From Centroberyx gerrardi (Eukaryota > Chordata > Actinopteri > Beryciformes > Berycidae), in contig NC_135997.1 in NCBI RefSeq assembly GCF_048128805.1, positions 19,138,315 through 19,202,314 on the forward strand: a DNA stretch of 64,000 nucleotides, written 5' to 3'. Position 1 is the first letter of the stretch, and every line of letters begins with the position of its first letter. Position numbers and translations under genes: made by a program. Below, piece by piece: positions 1 to 21,829 of this stretch. The notes below the pieces were generated by a model. The model did not search any database, was not told where the DNA came from, and worked only from the letters and a program-made list of their open reading frames with translations.

Positions 1-8222
<8,222 letters not shown>

Positions 8223-8911
8223 GCAGGAGGAGGAGGAGGAGGAGGAGGACAAGGAGGAAGGTGACAGTACGGTGTGCCAGCCAATAGAGAAAGACGCTGG
8301 AGCCTGGTCAGTGGTTCTGGTCCCACGCCAGACTTGCCGAGGTGGTGAGCGCAGCTGACGTCTCCCTCAGCCAGACGACAGCAGGAAAACACATTCACTG
8401 GTGATCCACAAGATCTTCAAGATTCAGCTCACTAGCACTCATTGTTCTGGTTATTTCACATTAAAATTAAGACTGTAAGAGGTTTTTTTTTTCTTATGTA
8501 CAGTACCACAGTCATTCTGAGCCAAGATGAAGAATAGAATATGTGAGATGAGAAATTTGTTGATACACTATTTTGAATATTTTACTACACTTGCACTGGC
8601 TTCTTGTTTTGTTTTTTTTATTGTTAAAATTGTGTCATTATGAAAATGTGCTGGACCATGTAAACTGGATTTAGGAAATGGACAGTGGTGTCACTTTTTG
8701 TCCAATAAGAGAATTATCGCTTGGGGGGAATGTGAACTTCTTTATCTTCTTACAGTATACATAATATTCACCTTATTGCTTTGTATATATGTGTATTTGC
8801 TCGCCTTTTTAGACATTCCTTTTGTATTTTGTATGTTTTTGTACATTTATAAAATGTTGATCCACGCAGTTGTCGAGGGTAAGAGTAATGTGGAATTGAT
8901 GGATGTGTGTT

Positions 8912-8920
<9 letters not shown>

Positions 8921-8951
<31 letters not shown>
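8921..8951 (+). repeat. (GA)n microsatellite
   Basis: Uninterrupted GA dinucleotides directly after a short GT run. Confidence 0.95.
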
Positions 8952-8954
<3 letters not shown>

Positions 8955-9197
8955 GTAGAGGTGTTGGTGTTATCCAGGTTAAGAGGCCACCTATGGGAGA
9001 GGGGTCAGACAGTAAAACAGCACCCCTCTGTGACTCTGACAGGGTGCAGGTCTCACCCTCCTAAATCTCCGACACACATCTTCATAACTAGGAACATCTG
9101 GAGCCCAATAAATCTCATTAGAAAAGACACATACCTCAGTGTCAGCTGGCTGTACTTCACTGACTGCTGACTGCCCCCTCTGCACAGGCTGGGCCCC

Positions 9198-9200
<3 letters not shown>

Positions 9201-9237
<37 letters not shown>

Positions 9238-9254
9238 ACACACATACACACACA
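9201..9254 (+). repeat. (CA)n microsatellite
   Basis: CA dinucleotides with a few TA interruptions. Confidence 0.95.
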
Positions 9255-10522
9255 TTTTTAAATATATTTGAGCAAGTCCACATTGTAAATGATAGCATGT
9301 TGCATCCTCACGCCACATGATGGCAGTATCAGCCTTTTCAGTGGGGAAATTGGGGCTTGTACAACATGAAGACTTGAGCTGTGTGTGCTTATACATTGAA
9401 GTCTTACTGACCCACAATGCATGTTTATTTTTTTACACTTCATAATTGTCGTCAGATAGTCCTCTCCCACTTCATTCTTGCCCTTAGTGGCATTGAGCGG
9501 CCATAATAAACATGTAAATATCAAAGTAAGTGGGAAACAGGGAGGTTGCTGCTGTGTATGCCCTGGTCCATCAAATATACATGATGTGGATGGAGTTGTG
9601 TGTCAGATGGTGTGCAAGTCTATAAGAGCTGGAGTGATTCAGCCACAGCAGGTATGTTAATAAAATATGACTCAACGTTGGCTTAGAGAGCTGTTGCATA
9701 GCTTGGCAGGCTAATGATGTCATATATCTAAGCAATCTAAACACGCACACACAACTATGGTATATTTAGCTATTGGCTATATGCTCAAACATGGAAACAG
9801 CAGCGCACCTTTGCTGAAGGCATACACTCACCCTCAACAGATTTGCACACGCACCCACCCACACAGACACGCATAGACACGCACACACACACACATCCAC
9901 ACCTGCACCACTTGTTTCATTTCCATGGTAGACCTTGACACTCGCCAAACTAACAGAAAGATTAAAATGCCGCTCTTGTATTTCAGGGTCACAGCCCACT
10001 CATTTGAAGTGGAGGTTCCTGTGATTCAGGTTGTTTTCCAATCCACCTAATGGCTGTGAGGAGCTATCTCTGTGATGTTCTGTGTTTTTTCTCCTTGCTA
10101 ATCCAATGCACTTTGATTAAGAAGTGCTTCTCTTTGGTCTCTCTCTGCAGGGGCTCTGGGAGGCAGAGGGAGATCAGAGGGACAGCGGAGTTGAACATTT
10201 TACTCACTCCAGTTCACTCTTAACTACAGACTGCAAAGGCTGTGTGGAGCGTGAGGAGCCCATGCTTTAAATGTCCTCATTCATTACCGCCATCGTTATC
10301 ACACGCACTCAAAGAGACATTGACCTCAAACTTACATTGATCTACCTAATCTATATTCCTTGCACATAGGTTGAATGAGGAAGGCCCTGATCCAAGATGG
10401 ACGGAGGAAATAATATCTGATACGAAAAAATGTTTTGGATAGTTTGTTTCGCCTCTGATCTCATTGTTTTACTTTGCCCGCACTCAATCCCATTCTGCCA
10501 AACCTTACCAGCAATCTGAATG

Positions 10523-10525
<3 letters not shown>

Positions 10526-10559
<34 letters not shown>

Positions 10560-10575
10560 ACACTCACACACACAC
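10526..10575 (+). repeat. (CA)n microsatellite
   Basis: CA run with one TA and one TC interruption. Confidence 0.95.
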
Positions 10576-11166
10576 GCCACCAGATGCCCCCTCAGCTGTA
10601 AAGCTGGCTGTTTGCCCTAAGCGGTGTCAGCGTGGGTAATCTCAGGTGACGTACACCTGGTAACTCACAGCCCAAGACATCTGTAGGACAGCAGGCCTGC
10701 TAGCTCACCATCCTCCATATCCATGGCCAACCAAAAAAATGCTTCTCTTTGAATGCGTGTGATACCCTTACTGTCACAATCAAAACCAAGAAACAATCAC
10801 AGTTAATTCCATATGGCTCCAACCCTTGTTTTTCTAAATCCTCGAAAAATCTTATAGCTGCACACCAAAGACCCCATTGTCTCTTTGCATCCTTGATGCT
10901 CCATTGTTTCTCTGATAAGGACTGAGATGATCTCTCAATATGTCACTCAGTATGGTCCCAGGTGCATTCAACATCAGCATATGGCTCCTGCTGTGATTCT
11001 TTGGGCCAAAAAAGACCCTATTTAACCTCCAAGAGCTGGAGGGGTCAATAAACATGTAGCACACAGGGTCCTCTATGAGCCCCAAGGGATTGTTAACAAG
11101 GTTAAGGCCCCAGAGAGGAAACTTAACGGGGTTACAAGGAGGCCCGCGTGTAAAAACAACGCTACG

Positions 11167-11182
11167 CCAACAGGAGGCGCTG
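11167..11182 (+). promoter_or_regulatory. CTCF-like motif between wt1 and rcn1
   Basis: CCAACAGGAGGCGCTG closely follows the CTCF core CCASYAGRKGGCRS. It is a motif match by eye only, with no occupancy evidence. Confidence 0.45.
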
Positions 11183-11546
11183 TCAGGGACTGTCCTCGTG
11201 TTTAGTGAAGCATGTCTTTAGTTGTATTCCCAGACAGGTTCCCCCCCTCGGGCTAACTCTCTTGTGCAGAGCTGCTGCTCCACAGTCTGAAGGGCCTAGG
11301 GGTTCTTGGGGGTATTCCCTGTGGTATCGCAGGGAGCCTGAGGGGCTCCGGTGTATAGGAGCTTTGGGAATGCAGAGGCCTTGGGGGCCTGGAGCTCAGA
11401 TGGGGCCTGGAGGGTAAACTTTCTCACACAGGGAGCAGAGATGGAGCAGACACGGAAAGACAGCGAGGGGAAAACACCTTGAGAGGAGTCTGTCAGATAT
11501 GTGGGGAGCAGCCGGAAAGGTCCCATGAGAGTACATAGGCACAGAA

Positions 11547-11599
11547 ACACACACACACACACACACACATACACACACACACACACACACTCACACACT

Positions 11600-11640
<41 letters not shown>
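11547..11640 (+). repeat. (CA)n microsatellite, long
   Basis: More than 90 nt of CA repeats with a few interruptions. It gives rise to spurious Cys-Val frames on the other strand. Confidence 0.95.
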
Positions 11641-11642
<2 letters not shown>

Positions 11643-13829
11643 CAACCCAAAACCAATATGTGGGCCAGTGAGTACATGCAGACAGGGCTTTTTCTTCGCT
11701 TTTTTAAATGTTCCCCTCTCTCCTCATCCATCCACTCTTTCATCTCCTCCTCCTCGTCTCCCTCCTGCTGTCTCCTCTCCCTTCCGCTGGAAGATGTTAA
11801 GTTCTAACAGGATTAGATGCGTCTCCATCATGTGAGATATGAGATCACAACACCCCAGGCCCCCTGGGGAACGGTGGGATGGGGAGATGGGGAGGGATGA
11901 AACAAGACCTACTCTCCCCTCTCTACCCCTCTATCCCAAAGGTATCCAGATGCTGGGACACGGGGAGAGAGGATGAGAGAAAGGAGAGAGACAAATGTGG
12001 GCAAATGGAGCGAGAGAGGCGATTTGTCCAAAGATATTGGTCTCCCTGGGATAGCATTGTCTCCGTCATTCACCGTCATCAACTCCAAAACAACTTTACC
12101 ATGGGTCACTTTGCCCTGGGTATCCGGTCTTTTAATTAAAACTTGAAAAGTTTCTCTATGCATATATCATATAAGATAAGCAATGGCCTGACAGAATGAG
12201 TGGGTGACTAAAGCAGGGAAGCAGCCGTGTAAAAGCTGTTTGAAACTGATTTGAGTCTTCCTGACCCCAGTCCAAAGGGTTTCCATTTCCCCAGAGGCAG
12301 TTACAATTAATTACCAACTCACTAGGTTTATGGTTCCTAAATTGAAATGTATTGCTCTTTAAAGCCTTCTCTCTAATTGTGTAGTCATTAATGGCCGATT
12401 CCCTATCTACACTGCGTTGATGGGCACATAAAAACTCATGATGATAGACGAGCACAAGTGCAGTTGTTGAGAAGAGGCAAAGGAGGTTGCGTCTTGTTCC
12501 GGCTCTGCGCCACTAGGAGGAGTAGAGTCCTGTGAGGGGAGAGAGGAGGGAAAACCACTTCCTCTGATGCACCCAGATGACATATGAAAGATTGATGGCT
12601 TACTTCAAGCTTCATTGTCCAAAACTGGAAACATGCAAACCCCTGAATTAGCCTACATCCACATGACACGCACATACAAACACACAACTCGCTCAAACAC
12701 AGGATGAATAGACCATGAATCATACTGTATGTGCAAAGACACAAAAACATAGACATAACAATGGGCTTTTACAATCTGTTTGGTCTGCTTAGCTCCTCAA
12801 TGAATATACCACTGATGCGCAGTTGACTGACAAACACTAGGAGGGAGATTTTCTGAGTAGTAATAATAAAAATAAATATACTACTAAACTGCTACTACTC
12901 ATACTACTACTACTACTAATAATAATAGTGTACGATCAAGGGAAAAAAATCAATGTGGTTATTCTGTGGGCTTATGCAGTTATGCATTTAACTCATTCAC
13001 TGCAGTTTCAGCTGTAACAATGATTTGACCTCCAATGAGAAGAGAAAGGCAAAGGTTATCTTTGGTGCTGTCATTTCACAGCATAGCATCACGTAAATTC
13101 CCCATTCTGCTTGGTAAACATAACATGTTTGTTCTAAACAGCTCGATAATGAACAGGGATAGTAAGTTTGTTGCCATCGTGCATGTATTATATAATGTGG
13201 AGAAAGCTTGTTATGAAAGCCTTGGTACAGGATGGGTCAGATGTCCCAAGGATCATTATAAACAACACCGTGGGCTACAAATCCCCAGGGTGGAAGAAAC
13301 AAACAAAAGAGATAAAAGGCAAAGATGAGGGAATGCAGGGATATTCAGATGAAAATAGGGCATCATGACGATGAGAGTTAGAAAAGAAGCAGGGGAGATG
13401 GGAGGAACGGGAAGTACTGTATGGTTTGTTATGCAGACCGCCTAGTTGTAGTAGTCAATTTGATTTTGCTGCTGTTAATTGCTGACATGGGAATGGCAGT
13501 GTATCATGAAAACCACTCTTTCAAAGGAGATCCTCAGCATTAATGCCTTAGTGGACAAGACTAAGTGAAAATTATACGGAGGCGGGGGGGTCTCATGGTC
13601 TTAGACATTAATATGCTACACTTTATGACCCTCCTCTCCCCCACTCTACCCCCTATTCTCACCCAGAGGGCTCATTATTATCAGTAGAGAGGGGTTGATC
13701 TACACAGACACTCATATGAGAGCCGTCTGAAGGCATTACTGTACACACACTCCCCCAGTGTGAATGATTAGGAACCTATCATAAACAGGAGGGGCAGGCT
13801 GTTAAACATGACCGCAAGGCAAGCTGTGG

Positions 13830-13832
<3 letters not shown>

Positions 13833-13878
<46 letters not shown>
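13833..13878 (+). repeat. (GT)n microsatellite
   Basis: Uninterrupted GT run. Confidence 0.95.
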
Positions 13879-13885
<7 letters not shown>

Positions 13886-16067
13886 TGCCCATCTTGCACA
13901 GGCAAACACACATTTGGTTCTTTTACATCTCTGTGCACTACTAATACACATCCACCTTCACCCACATACACACACGCAGATGCACCCTGACACATGACAA
14001 ACCTCATATGCTATTTGGAGAAAGTCTATTGAGCTACTTAGTGTTTTAGGACTCCCAATTATTCAAATGTATAAATCCAGACTGACCCCAGATTCTTCAG
14101 CGAGGCAATAGAGCAACCATTAGAATACGTAATGGATTTTTTTTTCGAGATCTAAAAGGACCTAAGAACTACAAATATCACTACAGGCAACACCTCCACT
14201 TTGAATGTTCCTCAGAACTGGTGCTTTTTGTCAGATGGGCAAAGGAGCAATTCATCTGTAAAGGAATCTCTATTCATGGATGACGCCATGCAAGTGGAGC
14301 CAAGCCAGAAATTGTTTACCTGTTTCTGTGACTCTCTTTATGAAATATTCAACGTCAGTATTACTGTCATGTCACCCTATCGCAAATTTATTTAAACCTG
14401 GAAAACGACAAAATAATTTGTAGGAAAATAAAAATTCAGGACCAAAACATTTGAAAAATAGCCTTCCAGACATTTTTGGCTTGCACAGTCGAGGTCTGAG
14501 AGTAGATATGAGCTACTGGCAGTGTTGAACTGCTTGAAGAAGGTCCTACATTACAACTGAATAACACAGCCCACTCATACATCGCCCTGTCCCTTGTTCC
14601 TAATGAGCTTTATCGCGTTGGTCCCGCTTGACTTGTCTTGCTAACTGGCACACATATATCCATATGTTCCACATGAGCAGGCAGAGGGGACAGGCTGGGT
14701 GGCAGGGCCGCTTTCTCAGTTACATGTGAGAGTTTTACTGCAACAGCCAGGAGCAACAGCAAGTCAGCTTAACTCCATCTCTAGTGTGTGTGTATATGTA
14801 CTGCAATTAGTCATTAGCAGTGTTAACAGCATCCCCTTATCCCTGTGTTTAATGTTCACTGAGTCAAAAAGTGGAATACAGATTTACAAACATTTGAAGA
14901 GCCCTTAGTTGACACCCAGTGTTCTGCTAGTCGGCTTCTCTGTTTCCATGTCTTGGTCAACCTGATTTGCTCATGTGGAGATAAGCACATATGCACACAC
15001 ACACATATGCACAGAGACAGCATGGGTTTAGGAGCACTTATCAAGTCAAGACAAAACACAAAGGGACTGACTATTCAAACCCTCAACGAAATGGTGGCTT
15101 GGTGTCTGACAAAGTACAACCTGAGAGCCAGTGAGAAGAGGCGGAATGAGTGTTAGAGCAGGAGCCAAAGAGGGAATTTGTGAGAGAAAGAGAGAAGCTA
15201 GCTAAATGTATACCAGTCCGGAGGGTTGAAAAGGTGTAAAGTGTGTGTGTTGTGGGCTGGAATCCGATTGCTGTGGCTCTCTGTCGGACCGTGAATGAAC
15301 AGAGTACTGTGGCTTCTCCGCTCGTTCCCATGCCCTCTACAGGCAGGGAGACAAGAAAAGTAGGGCACTGCTCAATCTAGACCTGGGAAGGACAGCATTT
15401 CCACTACATTTATTTAGAGGAAAAAAAAGAAAAGTGAAAGTCACACACTCATGAGAAAAAAGGAACAAAATCAAAAAGGCCAACTAATGCAATAAAGACT
15501 GATGTTTATCTGCTAATTGTGAGGAACCTCTTGGCAGACATTCTTCTCCATCTCTGCACTACATGTATTTGAAATATACATTAATTTTGTGGGATTTGTA
15601 AGTAGTATTTGGCAGGATCAGCTGTCCCAGCCACAAGTGATAAGCTGCATTCCCTTCTCTGTCTACTAGTATTTGGCAGAAATCAGAATTTTTTGATGAT
15701 GAAATGATGAAATAATGAATAGAAAACATCATTTTTAAAGTCCCTTTCCCTATGCAGTTACTTGAACAAAGCATGATATTGGGCAGATTCATACATTACA
15801 AAGAATCAGCTGATCACACTATTACACATAATAAGGCCTCAGCTATGTCCATGGTAATGATCAAAGAGTTTCAAAGGTTACTTGTTCAAGAGATATCTGC
15901 TGGTTTTCCAGGAAAACAAAACATTCTATGTGAAGAGACACTAATCATGAAAAAAGTGTTTTCTATCTCCATGCTTGAATATGCAAAAGTTATGAAATTG
16001 TTATTTGTTTTTATAAAAAAATCTTGACACAACAATTGTAATACTTTTTTCCACCTGTACTTAAACG

Positions 16068-16073
16068 TTTATT
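16068..16073 (-). terminator. rcn1: Candidate rcn1 polyadenylation signal
   Basis: TTTATT on the plus strand reads AATAAA on the rcn1 strand, about 1.4 kb beyond the stop. Nearer alternatives exist, so this is a tentative 3' end. Confidence 0.35.
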
Positions 16074-17466
16074 TGGACGCAGTTCTTCAGTATTTGTAGT
16101 GCACAATAAGATACATTTTGATGTGTTTGTGCTCATCTATGATGTGGACGATTATGCAGCTGAGCATTGGACAAAACAGAAAAAAAAAAAGAGTAAAAGA
16201 AGGAAGAAAAGGTTGAGAGAGATTATCTGATGGCCAAAAATGGAAATCATATAAAGTCTAGTTGTAGTTTGTACTTTTCATGAACTGCATAGCACTCCTA
16301 AACATCTGTCACCAAGACTATTCATTAAAACAATTAATTTATGCAAAATGGAATAAAAAAAAAAAACACAGACAAAAGAGGAATTTCAGAAAATGTGTCA
16401 TATGTTCAAAAACATCAGGCTAATATATACAATGGCAAGTACAGTAAGTTGGTAGATTTGACACAGCAGACAAAGTGGGAGTGATGTAACGGGACACAGG
16501 ACGTCCCATCATGTGAGAGGTGCATCCCCCTCAGGCCCTGGATTCAAGCACTTCCAAAGACAACATCTTAATTAATTTTGATAGTTAAAAGAGGGTAAAA
16601 CTAAATTCTAACACAATCAAAGGTCAATAAAAATTTAATATGAAACATATTATACATGCTGGCCTTATGTCTACCAATAAATACATTAAAAACTAAAAAC
16701 AAAAACAAACAAACAAACTTTCACAGGCTATACTAAAGGAAAAACACGTGCAAAGACCATGCCATTAAGGCATCATGTTAGTAACAGTTCTTAAAGCATT
16801 TAACTACAGGAAACTAACAATCAAAAAGTATTCAAATTATTTGGCCAGGAAAAAGTGTAAACCAAAAAAAACACCAATTGTGTCTGTAGTATAAAAACAA
16901 TGTAAAAGGATCTTCAGTTGAACACTGTATCCCTCCCAGACCTAAAGTCCTCAAGTTATACGATAAATAAATAAAACCAGAATAAGTGTTCTGAGCTGTG
17001 CTTTCACATTAACATCACCAACAAAGAAGACGCTCCTGTATATCTGTTAATTTGTGTAAAGCTCAGTTTTCAGCTTTCATAGTTTTTGATAAAGACTATC
17101 TACACAGATCACTGAGGCAGCTAAGCCAGCAACATGGCTGCAAGGCACCATCGATGGCAGTTAGAGCAAGTCTGCTGGGTCTGGCTTTGCTCCTGAATGT
17201 CAGAAACACAACCAGGCCGATATAAACACCAAGATGGACCCTTAATGTTAGTGGTAGGACCATCGCTTGTCCCTCCTCTTGTTTGGTGTCTACAGTGTTG
17301 GGTGTGTATCCAACACTGTGACATCTGTCCCGCTATTGTGAGGAAGGGATGGAGTGGTGGTGGTGTGGTGGGAGGCCACAAGAGTGCGTGACTCTGTCTT
17401 CGAAGACAAAGCTGTTCGAACAACCCTCCTCACACACACACACACGTCAGAAGCTGCACTGAGAAC
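16074..17466 (-). other. rcn1: Probable rcn1 3'UTR
   Basis: About 1.4 kb between the rcn1 stop and a candidate AATAAA. It is AT-rich, carries no microsatellite of note and has no other gene. The extent is inferred. Confidence 0.45.
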
Positions 17467-17574
17467 TCAGAGCTCATCATGGTTCCTGGTGAGGTCCTCT
17501 CCATAGTTGGTAGCTTGACTTCCCACAAACATGTTCCAGTTCTCTAGGATCTCCTCTTTGGTCAGCATCTGGTC
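17467..17574 (-). CDS. rcn1: rcn1 coding exon 6, EF-hand 6 and HDEL
   Basis: 108 nt encoding [20 protein letters not shown], then [15 protein letters not shown] and TGA. It carries the ER-retention tetrapeptide. Confidence 0.97.
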   Translation of the reverse strand, partial: DQMLTKEEILENWNMFVGSQATNYGEDLTRNHDEL

Positions 17575-20500
17575 CTGAGAAGGGGGGACACGCATGTTGC
17601 AAGATCAGCAAGCCTTGTTTTAAGAATATTCGACATGTATAAATATAAGAATAACCAGATGAGCTTTGTTAAATCTTAAATACAAGATGGCAAGAAACAG
17701 CACTCGAGCAAGTTGATGGAGGTAAACTTGGTCGAAACATGTTCTACCTTGTCCTGGTCTGACTCGTAAACCAGATGTCTGGCCTCGGCCTGGGCGTGGT
17801 CGTAGTCTTGGGGCAGGATCCAGTGGCGGATCTCTTCCTGATCCATCTTCCCATCTTTGTTTAAGTCCCGGAAGTCTGAGAACTGGTCCCTCTCAGTCTT
17901 GACCCAGTCTGGCTCCGGACCGCCATCCTCATGGGCAAACATGTCAGCTGGAACAACAAAGGAGCACAGGGATGAAGACAAATGAGGACAATGGCAAATG
18001 TAAACCACAAATATAACTTGCACATAACCAAAAACTATTCAGTATTCAGTGATATATATGTGAACATCAGTCACAAATACAGTTTACACCTTAAACGTAC
18101 CTTTGTGATCAGTTTCTAACAACTGACATAAAAAACAATCTGATTAGGCAAAGCAGATAACCTTAGTAAAGACTATCTGACTATTGGAAATGTAACTGGA
18201 AATTCTCAAGATTGGGGAATGGAGGGAGCAGGCTTATGTCACATGCAAGCTCACAAGCTTTCCCAACAAACACAGCTTTGATTCCATAATTAGGGCATCA
18301 AAGAGCATGAGGACTTATGGGATGCAGGTCCAAACGGATGAAGGAACCAAAATGTACAAAGAAAAATAATACTTGTGTAGATAAAACTCCTATGCTGCCA
18401 CATACGAGTTTTAAAAATGCGAGTAAATCCGAGAACGGTCATGGCTGACGCTGACGACTCACCAATATACTCATCCTCATCCACATGTCCGTCGCCATTC
18501 TTATCAATGTCCTCCAGGGTTTCCTGCACGCAAAAGGAGGTAATGATGTCATAAAAGGGGGACACAAGGGTCAACAGTAGTGGGACTTTCACTGAGAGCA
18601 GTAAAACAAACACGTCGCCCCGGGCGGTACGAGTGAAACTATGAGGCTCTGCTTACAGCTGGGCTGGCAGAATGACACTACAATCACGGATCCACTGCTG
18701 ATGCCAGCCAAAACCCCCCACGCATTAAAAAGATGCTAGTGTTCAGAGATTTACAACTTGTCTTCCTTTTAAAGTGCAGGCCCACGGTTTTCTCTGTGAT
18801 TACCTGTATTTGACTATCTGCGGGATAAAGGCTGGCCTTGTGAAACGACCGTGAAACAGCAACCACTCACACACACGAATGCAATGCATACAGGCGCAAC
18901 ACATGCATGCAGGTACACACACATCCAATCACATCCTTCCCTGCAGGTTAGATGCCCTCCCTGAACCTTGATGAATGTTTAATGGCCATTTAGCTTCTCT
19001 AGCCTAGTGGCTGACTAATAATAAACAGGAACATGTGTTCATTAAAAATATAAAACCTATAGACCAATATAGACCTCTGTAAACACTGGCTGGTGTGAGA
19101 GATCTCCTGTACATCCCATGAGTGTGTGTGAGCTCTACCTACATTAGGCACATCAGATCATGTAGAAATTGAGGAACACTTTCGCTTTTAGGTCTATTTA
19201 GGGGCTTTTTCCCCGACGCACACATAACTTTAAGTCGTCGTTTGTCTTGCTGATCTATAATCATGCCCTTTCCAAAGCTGCAAAGTGTCTCTTTTTTTAG
19301 AATTACGTTTCTTCCCATGACTAGATAAACCATCAAGGACTCGTCGTAGCAAGGTTGTGTAAGAGATCTGTGTTAAAGTGGCTTTGGATGTTTTGGGAAT
19401 CCAACCCCTGGCTCTTGTGAAACACGCGCCTCTTATTATCTTTAGCCAGACTAACCACAATCAATGAAGATGCGACTGCCTGAACGGGTCTTTGGTAACA
19501 TTCGGTAACATCTTAAAAATGAACTATTAATAATTAACTCTGTCAAATGGGTTGTACAACTTTTATGAACACAGAGGCATAGTGCATTACTTCGACCGTT
19601 TGCCACGCAACTGTTCAGCACAGCCAAATTTATATTTAAAGATCGAGTCTTAAATGGGATAGTCGGTCCATCCCACTAGACCTGCTCCAAAAAAATATAA
19701 ACTCAATCATTTCCGGGCCGAGTTAAAATTTCATTAGGGAGTTATCCAAATGTAGCACATTTATCCAAGCAGCCCATCAACTTAAACAGATAAATAGAAA
19801 CTCCAATCTGTTCCTGGAATTAAATAATACTTCTAAAGGGGCAGACAAGTTGCAAATCCAACTTGAAGAAACTCTTTTTTTTCCTCAAATACAAATTTTA
19901 ATACCTAACACTCCTCAGTATGCCTTCTATACCAATTCTGTGAGAAAACGAAAAAAGACTGACACCTCCCGGTCTGACTCTTTCTAATCACACTTAATTA
20001 CCATGTGGTTACAGTAGGCTTACCAGAACCACGATATCCCTCATGTGGTCAAACTCCTCGGGGTGGAGGAAGGCTGTGAACTCCTCTCTGTCTGCTGCCT
20101 GATCCCCATTCGCATCAGCTGTTTTGAACCTCCTCTCGTCACGAGGAAGCATCTTCTTAAAGCTGAACTGGTCTGTTGCATCCTCAAACTCCTCTGGGTT
20201 GGCTGTGAAGATGAATGAAAGACGAGACAAAAGATTACAATAAACTTGCAAACACTGTGCGTAATAAAGACATCCTAACAAGGTCACTACGTGCCAGAAG
20301 CGAAGGAAATCGTACCGAGGTAGTAGCCATACGTGGCTTGCTTGTACTCATCCCATGAGATCTTGTTGTCTTTGTTCAGGTCGTAGTCTGTCCACACCTT
20401 GGCCACGTTCTCATACACGTAACGCTTCTGCACCCGCTTGATCCAACTCTTGAGTTCACTGGTGGTGATGTAGCCATCTGCGTTGCTGTCTATCCGGTCC

Positions 20501-21829
20501 ACTATCTTACTGTGAGGCAAAGGGAATACACACATATAGGGCCTTGGTTAGTGTCGTTTATTTAAAGGATTGAAGCATCAAAAATCTGACATCAAAGCAA
20601 ATATGGATCTATTTGGCATATTCTGAAGAAATGACAGAGGACATGACAAGTGTTGAAGTGGCAAGAAGCATTCATTCACTCAAATCTCTGCCATTTCACT
20701 TCCAGCCCATTGATAAATTTAGAAAAACAAAGTGGGCTACTATAACTACTGACAGGCAGAATATAAATAAATATTTGGTAGGCCCATTTTTGCTGTAAGG
20801 GACCTGGACTCAATGGAAGAGTGCACTAGACTAGTATAACGGATGGGCTAGTCCATTTAGGAAAGATGCAGTGAAGTTGTAGCGTATTCTTAGATCTCGG
20901 CTGCCACGTTGTGATGTTACAAGGATCCTCCCACTCACAGCACTACAGGAAAGGGATTTCTTTGGGGAAAACGCCCATTTAGCCAACGTGTGTTACATGG
21001 TGCCAACTTGTCATCCAAGCAGCGGCGAAAATATCACTTTGTTGAGCTACACTAGAACTGTATGGAAAGGCACACCGACGTCAGGGACACGTATATGCAA
21101 CGTATAGGCTACGCTGCAGTTTGCCACAGCAGCACTGTATGAAGATGCTGACAGCGCCTCTCACGACTTCACTCCAACTTTCTCACCTACAAATGGTTCT
21201 TTAATGAGTGATCTATAATTAAGACTAGGCAATTAACCCCGCGAATGTGTGCGAATGGCAGCGGCATAATAATGCACAGTTATATCATGGAGGTTTGCTG
21301 GCATGCACACATGTTTCTCAGGCAGCACTCGGGCTGAAGTTGTGAAACTTTAATATCCTTAGCCTGAACAGTTACACGCAATAGGCTCCAGCAGGAGATA
21401 AGTGGGCGTGCGTGATTTACGAAAACAAAAAGGACCAATGCAGACTAAATGTGTGACAATGTAACACTGGCTTGGTCCCAGAGTGTCAACTAACCCCCCT
21501 GATGATATTTACACGACTGTTTGCTACAGATAAATGAACCCTAGGCACTACACAGCTTGTCTAGGCCTACATCCCTGGACTAGTGAGAGTAATAATGTTT
21601 TTCCTTACCCAAGCCTGTCCTTGCTCTCCTCAGGAGTGAGCTGGTCAAATGTTGTGGCCTCCTCTTTGCCAAGAAAGGCCTCATGGTCGTATTGGTAGCT
21701 TTTATTGTCTTCGTGGGCTTGCCTGCTCAGCTCTGGGTCATGATGAACCCTTTCCTTTCTTAACGTTGGCTTACCATGCACCGCAACAGTGCAAAGAAGC
21801 AAAGCACAAACGCAGCTGTAGACGTCCAT
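17467..21829 (-). CDS. rcn1: Reticulocalbin-1, ER EF-hand calcium-binding protein (6 coding exons)
   Basis: CREC-family protein of the secretory pathway, an ER-lumen low-affinity calcium binder. Coding exons in transcript order: 21829-21609, 20509-20316, 20202-20024, 18523-18463, 17947-17748, 17574-17467. Phases join cleanly to 320 residues, close to human RCN1 (331). A signal peptide covers about residues 1-19 ([19 protein letters not shown]). Six EF-hand loops lie at about 81-92, 117-128, 168-179, 205-216, 246-257 and 282-293; the third ([12 protein letters not shown]) is degenerate and the sixth spans the exon 5/6 junction. The C-terminus is HDEL, the ER-retention signal. The gene is tail-to-tail with wt1 and head-to-head with pax6, matching vertebrate WAGR synteny. 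Reticulocalbin-2/3 are excluded mainly by synteny and by HDEL. Confidence 0.96.
17748..17947 (-). CDS. rcn1: rcn1 coding exon 5, EF-hand 5
   Basis: 200 nt encoding [20 protein letters not shown], the loop [12 protein letters not shown] and [20 protein letters not shown], ending ESDQDK. Confidence 0.95.
18463..18523 (-). CDS. rcn1: rcn1 coding exon 4, EF-hand 4
   Basis: 61 nt encoding [20 protein letters not shown], a canonical loop. It is separated from exon 3 by a 1.5-kb intron. Confidence 0.95.
20024..20202 (-). CDS. rcn1: rcn1 coding exon 3, EF-hand 3
   Basis: 179 nt encoding [20 protein letters not shown], the divergent loop [12 protein letters not shown] and [16 protein letters not shown]. 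Confidence 0.95.
20316..20509 (-). CDS. rcn1: rcn1 coding exon 2, EF-hands 1-2
   Basis: 194 nt encoding loops [12 protein letters not shown] and [12 protein letters not shown], ending [10 protein letters not shown]. The acceptor is CCTCACAG and the donor GTACGA. Confidence 0.95.
21609..21829 (-). CDS. rcn1: rcn1 coding exon 1
   Basis: Start codon at 21829, signal peptide, then [20 protein letters not shown] and [19 protein letters not shown]. The donor is GTAAGG. The LTPEES block is typical of CREC proteins. Confidence 0.95.

Larger units (their letters stand above)
8223..9670 (+). other. wt1: wt1 3'UTR and flank
   Basis: Follows the wt1 stop. It begins with an AGG/GAG-rich tract (8225-8250), then AT-rich sequence with no protein. 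A (GA)n tract sits at 8921-8951 and a (CA)n tract at 9201-9254. AATAAA occurs at 9107, 9505 and 9659; any could be the polyadenylation signal, and the sequence does not choose between them. Confidence 0.6.
9671..16060. other. wt1-rcn1 intergenic region
   Basis: No gene recognised. It holds CA/GT microsatellites (10526-10575, 11547-11640, 13833-13878), CT/GA-rich low complexity around 11700-12000, and single-copy AT-rich blocks such as 12190-12440 that could be conserved noncoding elements. A CTCF-like motif lies at 11167-11182. Open frames here overlap repeats or lack family resemblance. Confidence 0.7.

Noticed and set aside
11547..11640. Array-like regular repeats suggesting CRISPR or satellite DNA
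   Set aside because: They are simple dinucleotide microsatellites without unique spacers, and the genome is eukaryotic.
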